Below are positions 35,617-44,242 of a stretch of DNA of 64,000 bases, piece by piece. The stretch's first letter is position 1, and every line of letters starts with the position of its first letter. The notes beneath the pieces were generated by a model. That model was not told the origin of the DNA. It searched no databases and saw nothing but the letters and a program-made list of their open reading frames with translations. Source of the DNA: Flavobacterium sp. MDT1-60 (GTDB taxonomy: Bacteria > Bacteroidota > Bacteroidia > Flavobacteriales > Flavobacteriaceae); the NCBI RefSeq assembly GCF_014844035.1, contig NZ_CP062159.1, positions 4,526,001 to 4,590,000 of the forward strand. Direction: 5' to 3'. The position numbers were made by a program, and so were the translations under genes.

Positions 35617-36186
35617 ATGAAAACAATGCCATTAACAAAAGCACCATTTTTTAAAGTTCTTTTCTTATTGATTATAATAATTTGTTTTCCGTTTTGCGGA
35701 AAAAAAAGTCAACGGGAAAACTCCATTAAAAAAGAAGCTTTTAATAAAAGTAAAGTTGAAGAAATCGAAACTTCTTTTTTTATCGAAATGGGAAATATTG
35801 TCAATTCAATGATTTCAAAAAGTCAGGTTGCACAACAAAAAAGTTCTGAAAGTAAAATATTGGAAGTAAGCAAAAAAATTGCAGATCATCAAAATCAATT
35901 GTTGCAGAAAGTAACCGAAATGGCAAATAAAAAGCTCATTATCATTACCGACATCAACGCCTCTCATAATGGTGAATTAACAGAGTTGAATAATACAAAT
36001 GGTACCAATTTTAATAATGCTTATTTAAGTTCGATGACAATAGCACTAGATCAACAAATTAAAATGCTGGAACAGATTTCTAAAAAAACAAATGATCAGT
36101 TGATTTTGAAATTAGTTCTTGAGTATTTACCCGAACAGTACCAACTTTTACGAGAAACAGAACAAATTAAGAGTGAATTTAATTAA
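35617..36186 (+). CDS. DUF4142-type lipoprotein
   Basis: 189 residues with lipobox CFPFCG (Cys28). The mature part is helical, with repeated SxxV pattern and AQQKSSESKILEVSKKIADH, typical of DUF4142. Members are predicted periplasmic stress proteins. It begins the envelope-stress operon and carries a palindromic candidate operator upstream. Confidence 0.8.
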   Translation: MKTMPLTKAPFFKVLFLLIIIICFPFCGKKSQRENSIKKEAFNKSKVEEIETSFFIEMGNIVNSMISKSQVAQQKSSESKILEVSKKIADHQNQLLQKVTEMANKKLIIITDINASHNGELTELNNTNGTNFNNAYLSSMTIALDQQIKMLEQISKKTNDQLILKLVLEYLPEQYQLLRETEQIKSEFN

Positions 36187-36231
36187 ATGTCTTTATATAT
36201 ATATATTTTTTAACAACTAAAATTTTTAACA

Positions 36232-36873
36232 ATGAAAATGCAATCAAATTTTTTATGCGCCTTAACCCTTTTTTTGACAGCTTCTTTTGGAATGCTACAC
36301 GCTCAGGACAATAATGTAAATACCGAGTTTGGTGTAAAAGGAGGATTCAATATGTCTAATCTGTATCAAAACGATGCTGATGACGAGAATGTACTTTACG
36401 GTTTTAATGCCGGTGTTTATGCAACACTACCTGTTTCAGATTTTATAGCTATTCAGCCAGAGTTATTATTTACTACAAAAGGTGCTGAATTAGATTACAA
36501 CAATGCTTTTGCAAGCGGAAATGCAAAATTCAAATTAAATTATATTGAGCTTCCTTTATTAGTAAGAGTCAATATTACTAAAAACTTTAATGTTCACGCC
36601 GGTGGTTATGCATCATACCTGGTAAGTTCAAAAGTAACAGGTGACGGAGATTTTAACTTTGAAGAAGAAGTTGACACTGATGATTTAAACAAATTTGATG
36701 CTGGTATTTCAGCTGGTGTCGGAGTAGATTTTAACCCAATAAGTGTTGGACTACGTTACAATTATGGTTTAACAACCGTTGGTAAAGAAAGAACTGTTGG
36801 CGGAACAACTTATACGTTTCCAGATGCAAAAAACAGCAATCTTACCCTATACGTTTCGTATAAACTGAACTAA
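36232..36873 (+). CDS. Outer-membrane beta-barrel protein
   Basis: 213 residues. Signal peptide ending MLHAQ, then strands typical of an 8-stranded barrel (FGVKGGFNMSNLY, IQPELLFTTKGAEL, LNYIELPLLVRVNI, GISAGVGVDF), ending YVSYKLN with a terminal aromatic/hydrophobic pattern. PorT/OMP_b-brl type. Co-transcribed with the stress genes around it. Confidence 0.85.
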   Translation: MKMQSNFLCALTLFLTASFGMLHAQDNNVNTEFGVKGGFNMSNLYQNDADDENVLYGFNAGVYATLPVSDFIAIQPELLFTTKGAELDYNNAFASGNAKFKLNYIELPLLVRVNITKNFNVHAGGYASYLVSSKVTGDGDFNFEEEVDTDDLNKFDAGISAGVGVDFNPISVGLRYNYGLTTVGKERTVGGTTYTFPDAKNSNLTLYVSYKLN

Positions 36874-36913
36874 AAATAAAAACAAATTATTAACCATTAA
36901 ATAATAAAAAACC

Positions 36914-37066
36914 ATGTCAAATTTATTATACACAGTAGCAGTTATTTTAGTTATTCTTTGGGCCATTGGGTTCTTTGCCTATAGCGCCGGAAGTATTATC
37001 CACATCTTATTAGTAATTGCAATTATCGCAATATTATTCAGACTTATTAAAGGTCGTGAAATTTAA
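36914..37066 (+). CDS. Small lmo0937-type membrane protein
   Basis: 50 residues: MSNLLYTVAVILVILWAIGF, continuing with two hydrophobic segments (IIHILLVIAIIAILFRLI) and ending KGREI. The lmo0937 family occurs next to stress genes in Bacteroidota. Tightly packed in the operon. No start other than the ATG at 36914 fits. Confidence 0.8.
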   Translation: MSNLLYTVAVILVILWAIGFFAYSAGSIIHILLVIAIIAILFRLIKGREI

Positions 37067-37113
37067 AAATCAACAAAATAAAAAAATTTATATTAATCAC
37101 TAAATCAAATATT

Positions 37114-37398
37114 ATGAAAACAAGTAACACAATTTTAGGAATTTTAGGAGCTGCAGCTGCAGGAGCATTTTTAGGAGTATTGTTTGCACCGGACAAAGGA
37201 TCAAACACAAGAAAAAAAATCTCAGATAAATCAAAAGATTACGGAGATAATTTAAAAGGCAAATTTGATGGAATTTTAAGCACAATTACTTCAAATGGAA
37301 AAGATATCATTGATGAAGGAAAAGCAAAATTCAATCAGGCAAAAGAAGACTTCAACCAAGTTAAAGATGAAGCAAAAACTGTAAAAACTAACTATTAA
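37114..37398 (+). CDS. YtxH-domain stress protein
   Basis: 94 residues. N-terminal glycine-rich hydrophobic segment (ILGILGAAAAGAFLGVLFAP) followed by a charged helical tail, the YtxH pattern. General-stress protein, membrane-associated. Confidence 0.88.
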   Translation: MKTSNTILGILGAAAAGAFLGVLFAPDKGSNTRKKISDKSKDYGDNLKGKFDGILSTITSNGKDIIDEGKAKFNQAKEDFNQVKDEAKTVKTNY

Positions 37399-37434
37399 AA
37401 GTGAAATTTTTCAATCCTAAAAATACCTTATATC

Positions 37435-37794
37435 ATGGAAACAAATGCAACAACTACCGAGAACCTTAATATGTATGAAAAAGCTGAGGACTATACTAAA
37501 ACCAGCCTTGAGTTAATCAAGCTGAAAACAGTAGCAGCTTCAGCAGATGTATTATCATCGTTAACATCCAAAATTGCGGTTGGCGCTGTTGTTGCATTTT
37601 TCACTTTGTTTCTGAATATCGGACTTAGTTTATGGATTGGAAAAGAGCTTGGTGAGTATTATTACGGCTTTTTTATCATGGCGCTCTTTTATCTTATCGT
37701 TGCGATTGTTTTGCATAAAGCACAACATTCCTTGATAAAAACGCCTATTGGAAACATGATTGTTTCCAGTATTTTAAAAGAAACACAAAACTGA
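37435..37794 (+). CDS. YqjE/holin-III-like membrane protein
   Basis: 119 residues. N-terminal amphipathic helix, two membrane helices (about 48-68 and 75-97) with LSLWIGKELGEYYYGFFIMA between, and a cytoplasmic tail. This is the putative holin superfamily III/YqjE pattern; in such stress clusters it is an envelope protein, not a phage holin. Confidence 0.78.
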   Translation: METNATTTENLNMYEKAEDYTKTSLELIKLKTVAASADVLSSLTSKIAVGAVVAFFTLFLNIGLSLWIGKELGEYYYGFFIMALFYLIVAIVLHKAQHSLIKTPIGNMIVSSILKETQN

Positions 37795-37820
37795 TTTAAC
37801 TAATTAATAAAAAGACTGTT

Positions 37821-38192
37821 ATGGAAGCCGTTTATACTATTGATGCATTAAATCAGAGGATAAAGCAATTAGAAGCACAACAAGATGCTGAATGGGTTGC
37901 AATTAAAGATGAAATCGATGAAATTAAAGAGAATTTAAAACCTCTTAATCTAATTCGAAACACGGTGGCAGAAATCAATGAAACTGTTGGTTTTAAAAGC
38001 GATCTGGCGCAATCAGCGATCAGTATCGGAATAGGCCTTCTGGCAAAAAAATTAGTAATAGGAAAAACCGACTCTATATTCAAAAATATTCTCGGTTCTA
38101 TATTACAACTTGCCGTAACTACTCTGATCGCAAAACCACAACATGAATCTTCATCGGAGGAATCATCACAACACGAATCATCAGAGGAGTAA
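37821..38192 (+). CDS. Hypothetical coiled-coil/membrane protein in stress operon
   Basis: 123 residues. Coiled coil 8-45 (RIKQLEAQQDAEWVAIKDEI), then a weakly hydrophobic segment (SAISIGIGLLAKKLV) and a Ser/Glu-rich tail. It resembles the partner proteins that usually follow YqjE-like genes. Last firm gene of the operon. Confidence 0.65.
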   Translation: MEAVYTIDALNQRIKQLEAQQDAEWVAIKDEIDEIKENLKPLNLIRNTVAEINETVGFKSDLAQSAISIGIGLLAKKLVIGKTDSIFKNILGSILQLAVTTLIAKPQHESSSEESSQHESSEE

Positions 38193-38215
38193 TTGTCTAA
38201 CTTAATATTAATATT

Positions 38216-38314
38216 ATGGAAAAGATAGAAGAAATAATAATAAAAAATGGTGTGTACATGTACTCCAATCTATATAAATGTTTTGAATTCACAAGAGTAT
38301 TTCTAGGTATCTAA
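38216..38314 (+). CDS. Possible 32-residue peptide
   Basis: MEKIEEIIIKNGVYMYSNLY, then a short tail to a TAA at 38314. It follows the stress operon closely but has no family support and may be spurious. Confidence 0.2.
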   Translation: MEKIEEIIIKNGVYMYSNLYKCFEFTRVFLGI

Positions 38315-38380
38315 CTCGTTTATACGTTTTTACTTTAACAACGGTTAAACGGTTAATACTTCACTATATTTTAAGGTTTT

Positions 38381-38407
38381 GAGGTACTAAGTGGCTAAGA
38401 TGCTAAG
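38381..38407. repeat. Dispersed gtggctaagatgctaag repeat
   Basis: GAGGTACTAAGTGGCTAAGA and following bases; the inverted copy lies at 59788-59806. Confidence 0.45.
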
Positions 38408-38451
38408 TTTATTAGATTCTAAGCTGCTAGGTAAAAACCTCAACTTTAAAC

Positions 38452-38490
38452 AAAAGAGACTATTTCATATTAGTGAAATAGTCTCTTTTT
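38452..38490 (+). terminator. Terminator of the stress operon
   Basis: AAAAGAGACTATTTCA-tattag-TGAAATAGTCTCTTTT hairpin with T-run; end of the 35617-38192 operon. Confidence 0.9.
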
Positions 38491-38569
38491 ATTTTAAAAG
38501 ATATTACCGTTAGTATTATCCCTAACCAAAACAAAAAAACCAAACTAAACTAGTCCGGCTTTCTCTAAA

Positions 38570-38640
38570 TTCTATTTTCTATATTCTATTTTCTTGCTTC
38601 TTTCCTCTTTTTCCTCTTTTTCCTCTTTTTCCTTTTCCCT
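38570..38640. repeat. Pyrimidine-rich short tandem repeats
   Basis: TTCTATTTTCTATATTCTA then about four copies of TTTTTCCTC at 38600-38638. Related TCTATATTCT units at 23268, 40190 and 40320. Confidence 0.55.
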
Positions 38641-38665
38641 CTAATTTTAAAAACCTCAGAGCCCT

Positions 38666-39997
38666 TTATTGGTAATTTTGATAAAGTGGCAATTTCAAAC
38701 CAACATACAAATTACAGGCTTTTGAATTGTTCGAAAACAAATTCGAAACCAATGAACCAGAACCAATAAACAACGGACCAGCCCTAAAACCAGTTCCTAC
38801 CTGAACTCCGCTGTATTCCATATAGGTTACCGGAAGATAAAAACTGAATTGTCTTGTTTCATATCGCGGAGTAAAAGTGACTGAGTTTGCGATCGCAGTT
38901 GAATTTATTTTTTTAGCATCTGTCAAACTAAAATCAGTGCTTAAATTTAAATAGAATTTATTGTCAATGTTCCAGTCAAAATTCGTGTGCAATGCAGTTG
39001 GCAAATTGGCCTTTACTCCTTTTCTGGTTGCTGTTTTGGTATAATTGGCATCGAAAAATTCAAAGATATCATCTGCACTATCAATGTCATCTTGCGAAAC
39101 ACTACCAGTAAGGTTATACGTGTTTTCAATGGCATTTTTATAATTCAGCTTACCAATATCAGTTACAGCTACTGCGGCTTTCAGTTTATATCGATTTCCT
39201 GTACAGGTATGGCAGTTCGTACGATACTCATACGTAAAACCCAAATCAACTCCCACACCAGCTGAAGTCGCATCAAATTCCGGATCTTTTCCGTTCTCAT
39301 AATCATAGCTTGCAGACGTTTTTAGCGTTCCTGTTGAGTAATATTGACTCAAAGCAGGATTAGCCTCATTCTTAGTAAAAGCCACGCTTAAGTTATTTCC
39401 GTTAATATAACCGTTTACTCCGGCCATCAAGTATTTTACTGTGATTCCACCTTTTATAAAATGCATGTCACGATCTAATAATACAGTAGCATAACTGGCT
39501 CCAATCTCAGCCCAGGAATTACTAACACCGTTTGGATTCCCTCCTGATATTAAAAAACTGTTCGACATGTCGATGTCTTTATTTACCTCATCAACAAGCT
39601 GACCATTTACATCCACAAGATTGGTAATGCTTCTAACTCTGGAAAAAAGGGCAATACTATGTACCGGCGTTATATTCATCATAAAAGACGGCCCTAAAAT
39701 ATCGACATTAAAATTTCCTCTGTTATTCGATTTGATGTTTTTGCTGGCATCAGCCTGCAGATCAAAACCGCCGTCTAATACTTCGGCAAAATTAACGCCA
39801 TACAAATCATTCTGTGCGGTGGAACTCGCAGAGAAAATAGTAACATCGGCCCTGTATTTAGAATCTACAATAACAGACGGATTAAAAAGCGCCCCCTGAA
39901 TCCCGGCATAATTATCATCCCGAAATCCGAAATAAGATTGCCCACGGGCACAAAAAAAGCTCCCTAAGAAGCAAAATAAAAGTAAAATTTTCTTCAT
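38666..39997 (-). CDS. DUF5723-family outer-membrane protein
   Basis: 443 residues. Signal peptide ending CARGQ, then YFGFRDDNYAGIQGALFNPS, the DUF5723 start, and many beta-strand segments with a C-terminal strand ending in YQ. Probably a large outer-membrane barrel protein. A disulphide-like pair CHTC lies near residue 265. Single-gene unit. Confidence 0.85.
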   Translation of the reverse strand: MKKILLLFCFLGSFFCARGQSYFGFRDDNYAGIQGALFNPSVIVDSKYRADVTIFSASSTAQNDLYGVNFAEVLDGGFDLQADASKNIKSNNRGNFNVDILGPSFMMNITPVHSIALFSRVRSITNLVDVNGQLVDEVNKDIDMSNSFLISGGNPNGVSNSWAEIGASYATVLLDRDMHFIKGGITVKYLMAGVNGYINGNNLSVAFTKNEANPALSQYYSTGTLKTSASYDYENGKDPEFDATSAGVGVDLGFTYEYRTNCHTCTGNRYKLKAAVAVTDIGKLNYKNAIENTYNLTGSVSQDDIDSADDIFEFFDANYTKTATRKGVKANLPTALHTNFDWNIDNKFYLNLSTDFSLTDAKKINSTAIANSVTFTPRYETRQFSFYLPVTYMEYSGVQVGTGFRAGPLFIGSGSLVSNLFSNNSKACNLYVGLKLPLYQNYQ

Positions 39998-40155
39998 AAA
40001 TAATTGGTTAGGTTTATTTTGTCATGTTTTAATATTTACAAATATTTAACAAAAAAAGTAAATAAAAAAGTCTAATCGATTAGGTTTTAGTTAAGTTTTT
40101 GATTTTATTTCAAAAATTGTAATAAAAACCTCGCGTGTATTTTCTATTTCCCAGC

Positions 40156-40187
40156 AAAAAAGCCGAACTACAAAGTAGTCCGGCTTT
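40156..40187. terminator. Terminator-like hairpin
   Basis: AAAGCCGAACTAC-loop-GTAGTCCGGCTTT; T-run on the minus strand. Confidence 0.6.
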
Positions 40188-40258
40188 CAATCTATTTTCT
40201 ATATTCTTTATTCTATTCTCTAAAAAGAAAACTAAATACATTTAAACACGCGACGTCT

Positions 40259-40278
40259 CCCACGGTTGAAACCGTGGG
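40259..40278. repeat. CCCACGGTT palindromic repeat
   Basis: CCCACGGTTGAAACCGTGGG within the 39998-40360 gap; a REP-like unit. The gap also holds TCTATATTCT-type units and two hairpins. Confidence 0.6.
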
Positions 40279-40287
40279 CTATATTCA

Positions 40288-40317
40288 TAAAAAAAGCCGA
40301 ACGTAAGTTCGGCTCTA
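40288..40317 (-). terminator. Terminator of prfA
   Basis: Minus-strand AGCCGAACTTACGTTCGGCT followed by T-run, 3' of prfA. Confidence 0.85.
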
Positions 40318-40360
40318 ATCTATTCTCTTTATTCTTTATTCTATATTCTTTGCTCTAAGC

Positions 40361-41437
40361 TTAAAAAACCTCCGAAGCTTCCTTCAATTTCTCCATATTA
40401 TTCACCAACTGCAGCTCAGCCACAATTTTCTGAATATCACCATTCATGATGTTTCCTAAATCATAAAGTGTCAAACCAACTCTGTGATCTGTTACACGAC
40501 CCTGAGCATAGTTGTAGGTACGAATCTTAGCCGAACGGTCACCAGAACTTACCTGAGAAGTACGTTTTGTAGCATCTTCAGCCTCTTTCTTAGCCAATTC
40601 CTGTTCGTATAAACGAGAACGTAAAACGTTCAAAGCTTTATCTTTATTCTTGTGTTGTGATTTCTGATCCTGACATTGCGCCACCAATCCGGTTGGAATG
40701 TGTGTTAAACGTACAGCCGATTTCGTTGTATTAACCGATTGTCCTCCAGGTCCTGACGAACAGAAGAAATCGACACGAACGTCGTTCATATCGATTTGTA
40801 CATCAAATTCTTCCGCTTCCGGTAAAACCATTACAGTTGCAGCCGATGTATGCACACGACCTTGCGTTTCAGTCTGAGGAACACGTTGTACACGGTGAAC
40901 ACCTGCTTCAAACTTCAAAGTCCCGTAAACATCTTCTCCCGAAACCTCAAAAATAACCTCTTTGAAACCACCTGAAGTTCCTTCGTTCATATCAACAACC
41001 GAAGTTCTCCAACCTTGGTTCTCACAATATTTAGTATACATTCTGAATAAATCTCCGGCAAAAATACTCGCTTCATCCCCACCCGTTCCGGCACGAATCT
41101 CGACCATCACGTTTTTAGCATCTTCAGGATCTTTCGGAATCAACATAAACTTAATTTCTTCCTCCAGTTCAGGCAATCTTTCTTTTGCTTCGTCTAGCTG
41201 CATTTTGGCCATTTCGGTCATATCTGCATCACTTCCATCCGCAATAATTTCGTTTGCCTCATCTATATTAGCCATCAAAAGCACATATTCATCACGCTTT
41301 TCAGCCAATGCTTTCAGGTTTTTGTACTCCTGATTCAATTGCACATAACGTTTCTGATCAGAAATAACATCCGGCTGGATAATTAAGTCCGAAATCTCGT
41401 CGAAACGTTGTTTTACTATTTGAAGTCTATCTAACAT
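40361..41437 (-). CDS. prfA: Peptide chain release factor 1
   Basis: 358 residues. Domain 2 tripeptide anticodon PQT (187-189; PxT type, RF1 rather than the SPF of RF2) and catalytic GGQ at 231-233 in [12 protein letters not shown]. It reads UAA and UAG and releases the peptide. Full length, single-gene unit. Confidence 0.97.
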   Translation of the reverse strand: MLDRLQIVKQRFDEISDLIIQPDVISDQKRYVQLNQEYKNLKALAEKRDEYVLLMANIDEANEIIADGSDADMTEMAKMQLDEAKERLPELEEEIKFMLIPKDPEDAKNVMVEIRAGTGGDEASIFAGDLFRMYTKYCENQGWRTSVVDMNEGTSGGFKEVIFEVSGEDVYGTLKFEAGVHRVQRVPQTETQGRVHTSAATVMVLPEAEEFDVQIDMNDVRVDFFCSSGPGGQSVNTTKSAVRLTHIPTGLVAQCQDQKSQHKNKDKALNVLRSRLYEQELAKKEAEDATKRTSQVSSGDRSAKIRTYNYAQGRVTDHRVGLTLYDLGNIMNGDIQKIVAELQLVNNMEKLKEASEVF

Positions 41438-41560
41438 TTTTTAATTCCTTTTTATTGGACTGCAAAATTACGAAATTTTTGTTGAAAATTCTATCATTAA
41501 CTTTTTGAGTTTTTCAGGGTTCGTTTCTTAAGATTGTTTGGTGGAATTATGATGGTTTTT

Positions 41561-41693
41561 AGGAGCTGTTTCCTCCCGAGACTTCGGGATCCGCTATATC
41601 TTTTTAGGCAGAAGGTTTGGTTTTTAATTTAGATAGTTTTCGTTTGCCTAAAAAGGATGCCTCCCAACACTTCGGGACTATCAGGGCTAGGGG
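41561..41693. repeat. 133-bp dispersed element with inverted ends
   Basis: From GGAGCTGTTTCCTCCCGAGA to CTATCAGGGCTAGGGG, with inverted inner arms CTTTTTAGGCA and TGCCTAAAAAGG. It resembles a repeat seen often in Flavobacterium intergenic DNA, from memory. The 41657-41842 open frame overlaps it and is rejected. Confidence 0.55.
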
Positions 41694-41913
41694 AATTGTT
41701 TTCAGAAGAGGGTTTTACGGATTTCCGTAAGGTTTTGGGATTTAAAGGGGGTATGTTTGGTAAATCGAATTTTGGAAGTTGTTCGATGTTAATTTATATA
41801 TTTGAGGAGTATCGATTTCAAAAACAGCAAATATTTAATTAACTTGATTATCCAATAAAAGCATTATATCAGTTGCAATAAAAAGTTGTTCCTAATCTAA
41901 AAAAACAAATATT

Positions 41914-42765
41914 ATGAATTCATCCTATTATCAAAATCAAGTGAGTAAAATTGAAAAAGATATTGCTGACTTACAGAAAAAAATTGCGGATGAAAATAAA
42001 AAAGAAAATGATAAGGTTAAACAAATTGATACTATAAACAGATCAATAAATAAAAGCACATCTCTTTCTACATTACAAAGTAAGCAAAGACAAATGCAAG
42101 GATATCAAAACGATATCTATAATTTTAAAAAGAAAATTGCTGATTATCAAAAACAAATTGCGAGCAAATCAGTTGAGTTAGGTCGAAAAAAACAAGATTT
42201 AAGAAAAGCAGAAGAAACTGAGCAAAAAAAAATCCAAAAAGAGCAACTAGATTTTCAAAAAAAGCTTCAACAAGATATTCAAATCCAAAAAAATCAATTA
42301 GAATTTTTAGTTAATCAAAATTACTCTTCTAAAATTAAAATTACAGAAAGTGAAATTAATGATAAGGAATTCGATTTTTTTATTTCTCATGCCTCTGAAG
42401 ACAAAGAGGAAATAGTTCGAGATTTGGCTGATGCTTTAAAAGAAAATGGTTTTGAAGTTTGGTATGACGAATTTGAATTAAAAATTGGAGATAGCCTAAG
42501 GAAGAAAATTGATAACGGTCTTTCCAAATCTAGATACGGTATAGTGATAATTTCTCCATCATTTGTCAAAAAAAATTGGACCGAATATGAATTAAATGGT
42601 ATGGTTGCTAGAGAAATGAATGGTCATAAAGTTATTTTACCTATTTGGCACAAAATTTCTAAAGATGAAGTTTTGAAATTTAGTCCAACATTAGCTGACA
42701 AAATGGCTCTTAATACTTCGATTCATACAATACAAGATATTATAAACTCATTAAAAGAATTATAG
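41914..42765 (+). CDS. Coiled-coil TIR-domain protein, candidate defence effector
   Basis: 283 residues. Residues 5-140 form a long, highly charged coiled coil (IEKDIADLQKKIADENKKEN). Residues about 152-283 are a TIR domain: DFFISHASEDKEEIVRDL (first strand and AA loop), EVWYDEFELKIGDSLRKKID (BB loop region), and NWTEYELNGM with putative catalytic Glu226. Bacterial TIR domains of this kind cleave NAD+ or make cyclic ADP-ribose-type signals. No signal peptide; cytoplasmic. It lies 56 bp before a second TIR gene. Confidence 0.85.
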   Translation: MNSSYYQNQVSKIEKDIADLQKKIADENKKENDKVKQIDTINRSINKSTSLSTLQSKQRQMQGYQNDIYNFKKKIADYQKQIASKSVELGRKKQDLRKAEETEQKKIQKEQLDFQKKLQQDIQIQKNQLEFLVNQNYSSKIKITESEINDKEFDFFISHASEDKEEIVRDLADALKENGFEVWYDEFELKIGDSLRKKIDNGLSKSRYGIVIISPSFVKKNWTEYELNGMVAREMNGHKVILPIWHKISKDEVLKFSPTLADKMALNTSIHTIQDIINSLKEL

Positions 42766-42821
42766 AAAACTTCGAAAATCAAAAAACTACCTTTTTTAAA
42801 TCAAATATAATACAAAACATC

Positions 42822-43607
42822 ATGATATTTTTAAGTCACAATTATCTAGACAAAGTAATCGTCGAGCCTATAGCAATAAATCTTTCAAAAGTATTTGGAA
42901 TGGAAAATGTGTTTTATGATAGTTGGTCAATGCAACCTGGAGAAGGCATTATTGATCGAATGAATCAAGGTTTAGAAGAGTGCAAATACTTTTTCTTCTT
43001 TGTTTCAAAAAATAGTTTAGCCAGTAATATGGTTAAATTAGAATGGCAAAATGCACTATATAAAGCAACTCAAAACAAAGTAAAACTCATTCCTGTAAAA
43101 TTAGATGATTGTTTAATGCCTGCAATATTGATTCAAACTTTATATATAGACATTTATGGTAAAGGGCTTGAATATGGCTTAAGCCAAATTATTGACGTAA
43201 TTAATAATAAAAACACATTCAACCAAGGAGTACAGACATATGAAAATGTAAGAGCCTATTTTACTGCAACGGATGACGCAAAAGAAATTGAGTTAGAAAT
43301 TAGAGCCGAAACATATCTTGAACCTATATCAAAATATATTTTATTGGTAGAAAATTCAGAAAATGAGGTAAAAGTTACATCACCAGAATTACTAAATCCA
43401 ACAGGAGATAGATTTATGAAAGATATAAATGTCGAAACAAATTATATATGCAATGGCATTTACTATTTTGTAAATCGAGCAACTGTCCCAAACTTTCCAA
43501 TTCGTTTTACGCTTAAAAGCACTACAGATACTCCTCTAAAATTCATTGGTGTTATGAAGGCTATTGGCGAAAATTCCGTAAGATTAATTCCTGCAATTCA
43601 ACAATAA
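42822..43607 (+). CDS. TIR-domain protein with C-terminal beta domain
   Basis: 261 residues. Residues 1-130 are a TIR domain: IFLSHNYLDKVIVEPIAINL, VFYDSWSMQPGEGI, VSKNSLASNMVKLEWQNALY with putative Glu74. The C-terminal about 120 residues are beta-rich with no recognised family (EIELEIRAETYLEPISKYIL). It may sense a signal or a phage product. Likely operon with the coiled-coil TIR gene upstream; a terminator follows at 43967. Confidence 0.8.
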   Translation: MIFLSHNYLDKVIVEPIAINLSKVFGMENVFYDSWSMQPGEGIIDRMNQGLEECKYFFFFVSKNSLASNMVKLEWQNALYKATQNKVKLIPVKLDDCLMPAILIQTLYIDIYGKGLEYGLSQIIDVINNKNTFNQGVQTYENVRAYFTATDDAKEIELEIRAETYLEPISKYILLVENSENEVKVTSPELLNPTGDRFMKDINVETNYICNGIYYFVNRATVPNFPIRFTLKSTTDTPLKFIGVMKAIGENSVRLIPAIQQ

Positions 43608-43695
43608 TATAATCCAGATAGCGGGGATATGTATTTATTGCTCGATTACATGTATTTTCAATATGTGCCCAGCTCTCCGAAGTCTTCCTTCCAAA

Positions 43696-43847
43696 ACGCT
43701 ACGCAAATGTCTCTGACTTTGCGTAATTTTTTTTATCTTCTTAGAAACTATAAACCTAATAAAAGTCTCCCGACTTTTTACGAATCATTCTTAGAATTAT
43801 TATTTTTAAGGCATGAATGTGTTAAAGTAGAGACATTTGCGCAGCGT
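43696..43847. repeat. Inverted repeat in the 43608-44242 gap
   Basis: ACGCTACGCAAATGTCTCT (43696-43714) against AGAGACATTTGCGCAGCGT (43829-43847). The 43629-43889 open frame spans both arms and is probably not a gene. Confidence 0.55.
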
Positions 43848-43904
43848 GTCTTTCACATTCATTTCCAAAAGAAGTTTCGTTCCAGATGATGGCTATATCA
43901 TCAC

Positions 43905-43936
43905 GGTCGATAGCGCGGATTTGCAATCCGCGCCCT
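43905..43936. repeat. GCGCGGATTTGCAATCCGCG palindromic repeat
   Basis: CGATAGCGCGGATTTGCAAT and following bases; a second copy lies at 46018-46048. REP-like; GC-rich compared with its surroundings. Confidence 0.65.
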
Positions 43937-43966
43937 CAACAATAAAACACAATACAAATCATTAAA

Positions 43967-44004
43967 ACAAAAAGCTACAAAATAATGTAGCTTTTGTTTT
44001 TTTA
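43967..44004 (+). terminator. Terminator downstream of the TIR pair
   Basis: AAAAGCTAC-loop-GTAGCTTTT followed by T-run. The 44005-44240 stretch shows only degenerate sequence. Confidence 0.75.
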
Positions 44005-44242
44005 TTTGCAAAGAGAAAAAACAATCTTTGATGGCACGGATTACTTCGTCAGTTCACTATTGCTTGTCTGTAAGTCCACGCTATCGTATTTAGGAATTAT
44101 AAGCAATCTCCCTCTTGCCTTATTTTATTACAAGAAAAACTTTTCCTGGTTATTTAAGCGTCTTGCTTTATTTTACTTTACAAAAATGTAAGAAATTACT
44201 TTTACATTACTAAATTAAATCAAAACCTAAAACCATTTATTT

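Noticed and set aside
37435..37794. Prophage holin
   Set aside because: No other phage genes nearby; it sits in a stress operon and fits the YqjE-like family.
41657..41842. 61-residue open frame
   Set aside because: Lies within the 133-bp dispersed element and has repeat-like composition.
43629..43889. 86-residue open frame
   Set aside because: Spans both arms of an inverted repeat and has no signal, domain or coding pattern.
43905..43936. Possible tRNA stem-loop
   Set aside because: Only one hairpin, no cloverleaf, and a second copy occurs at 46018; fits a REP-like repeat.
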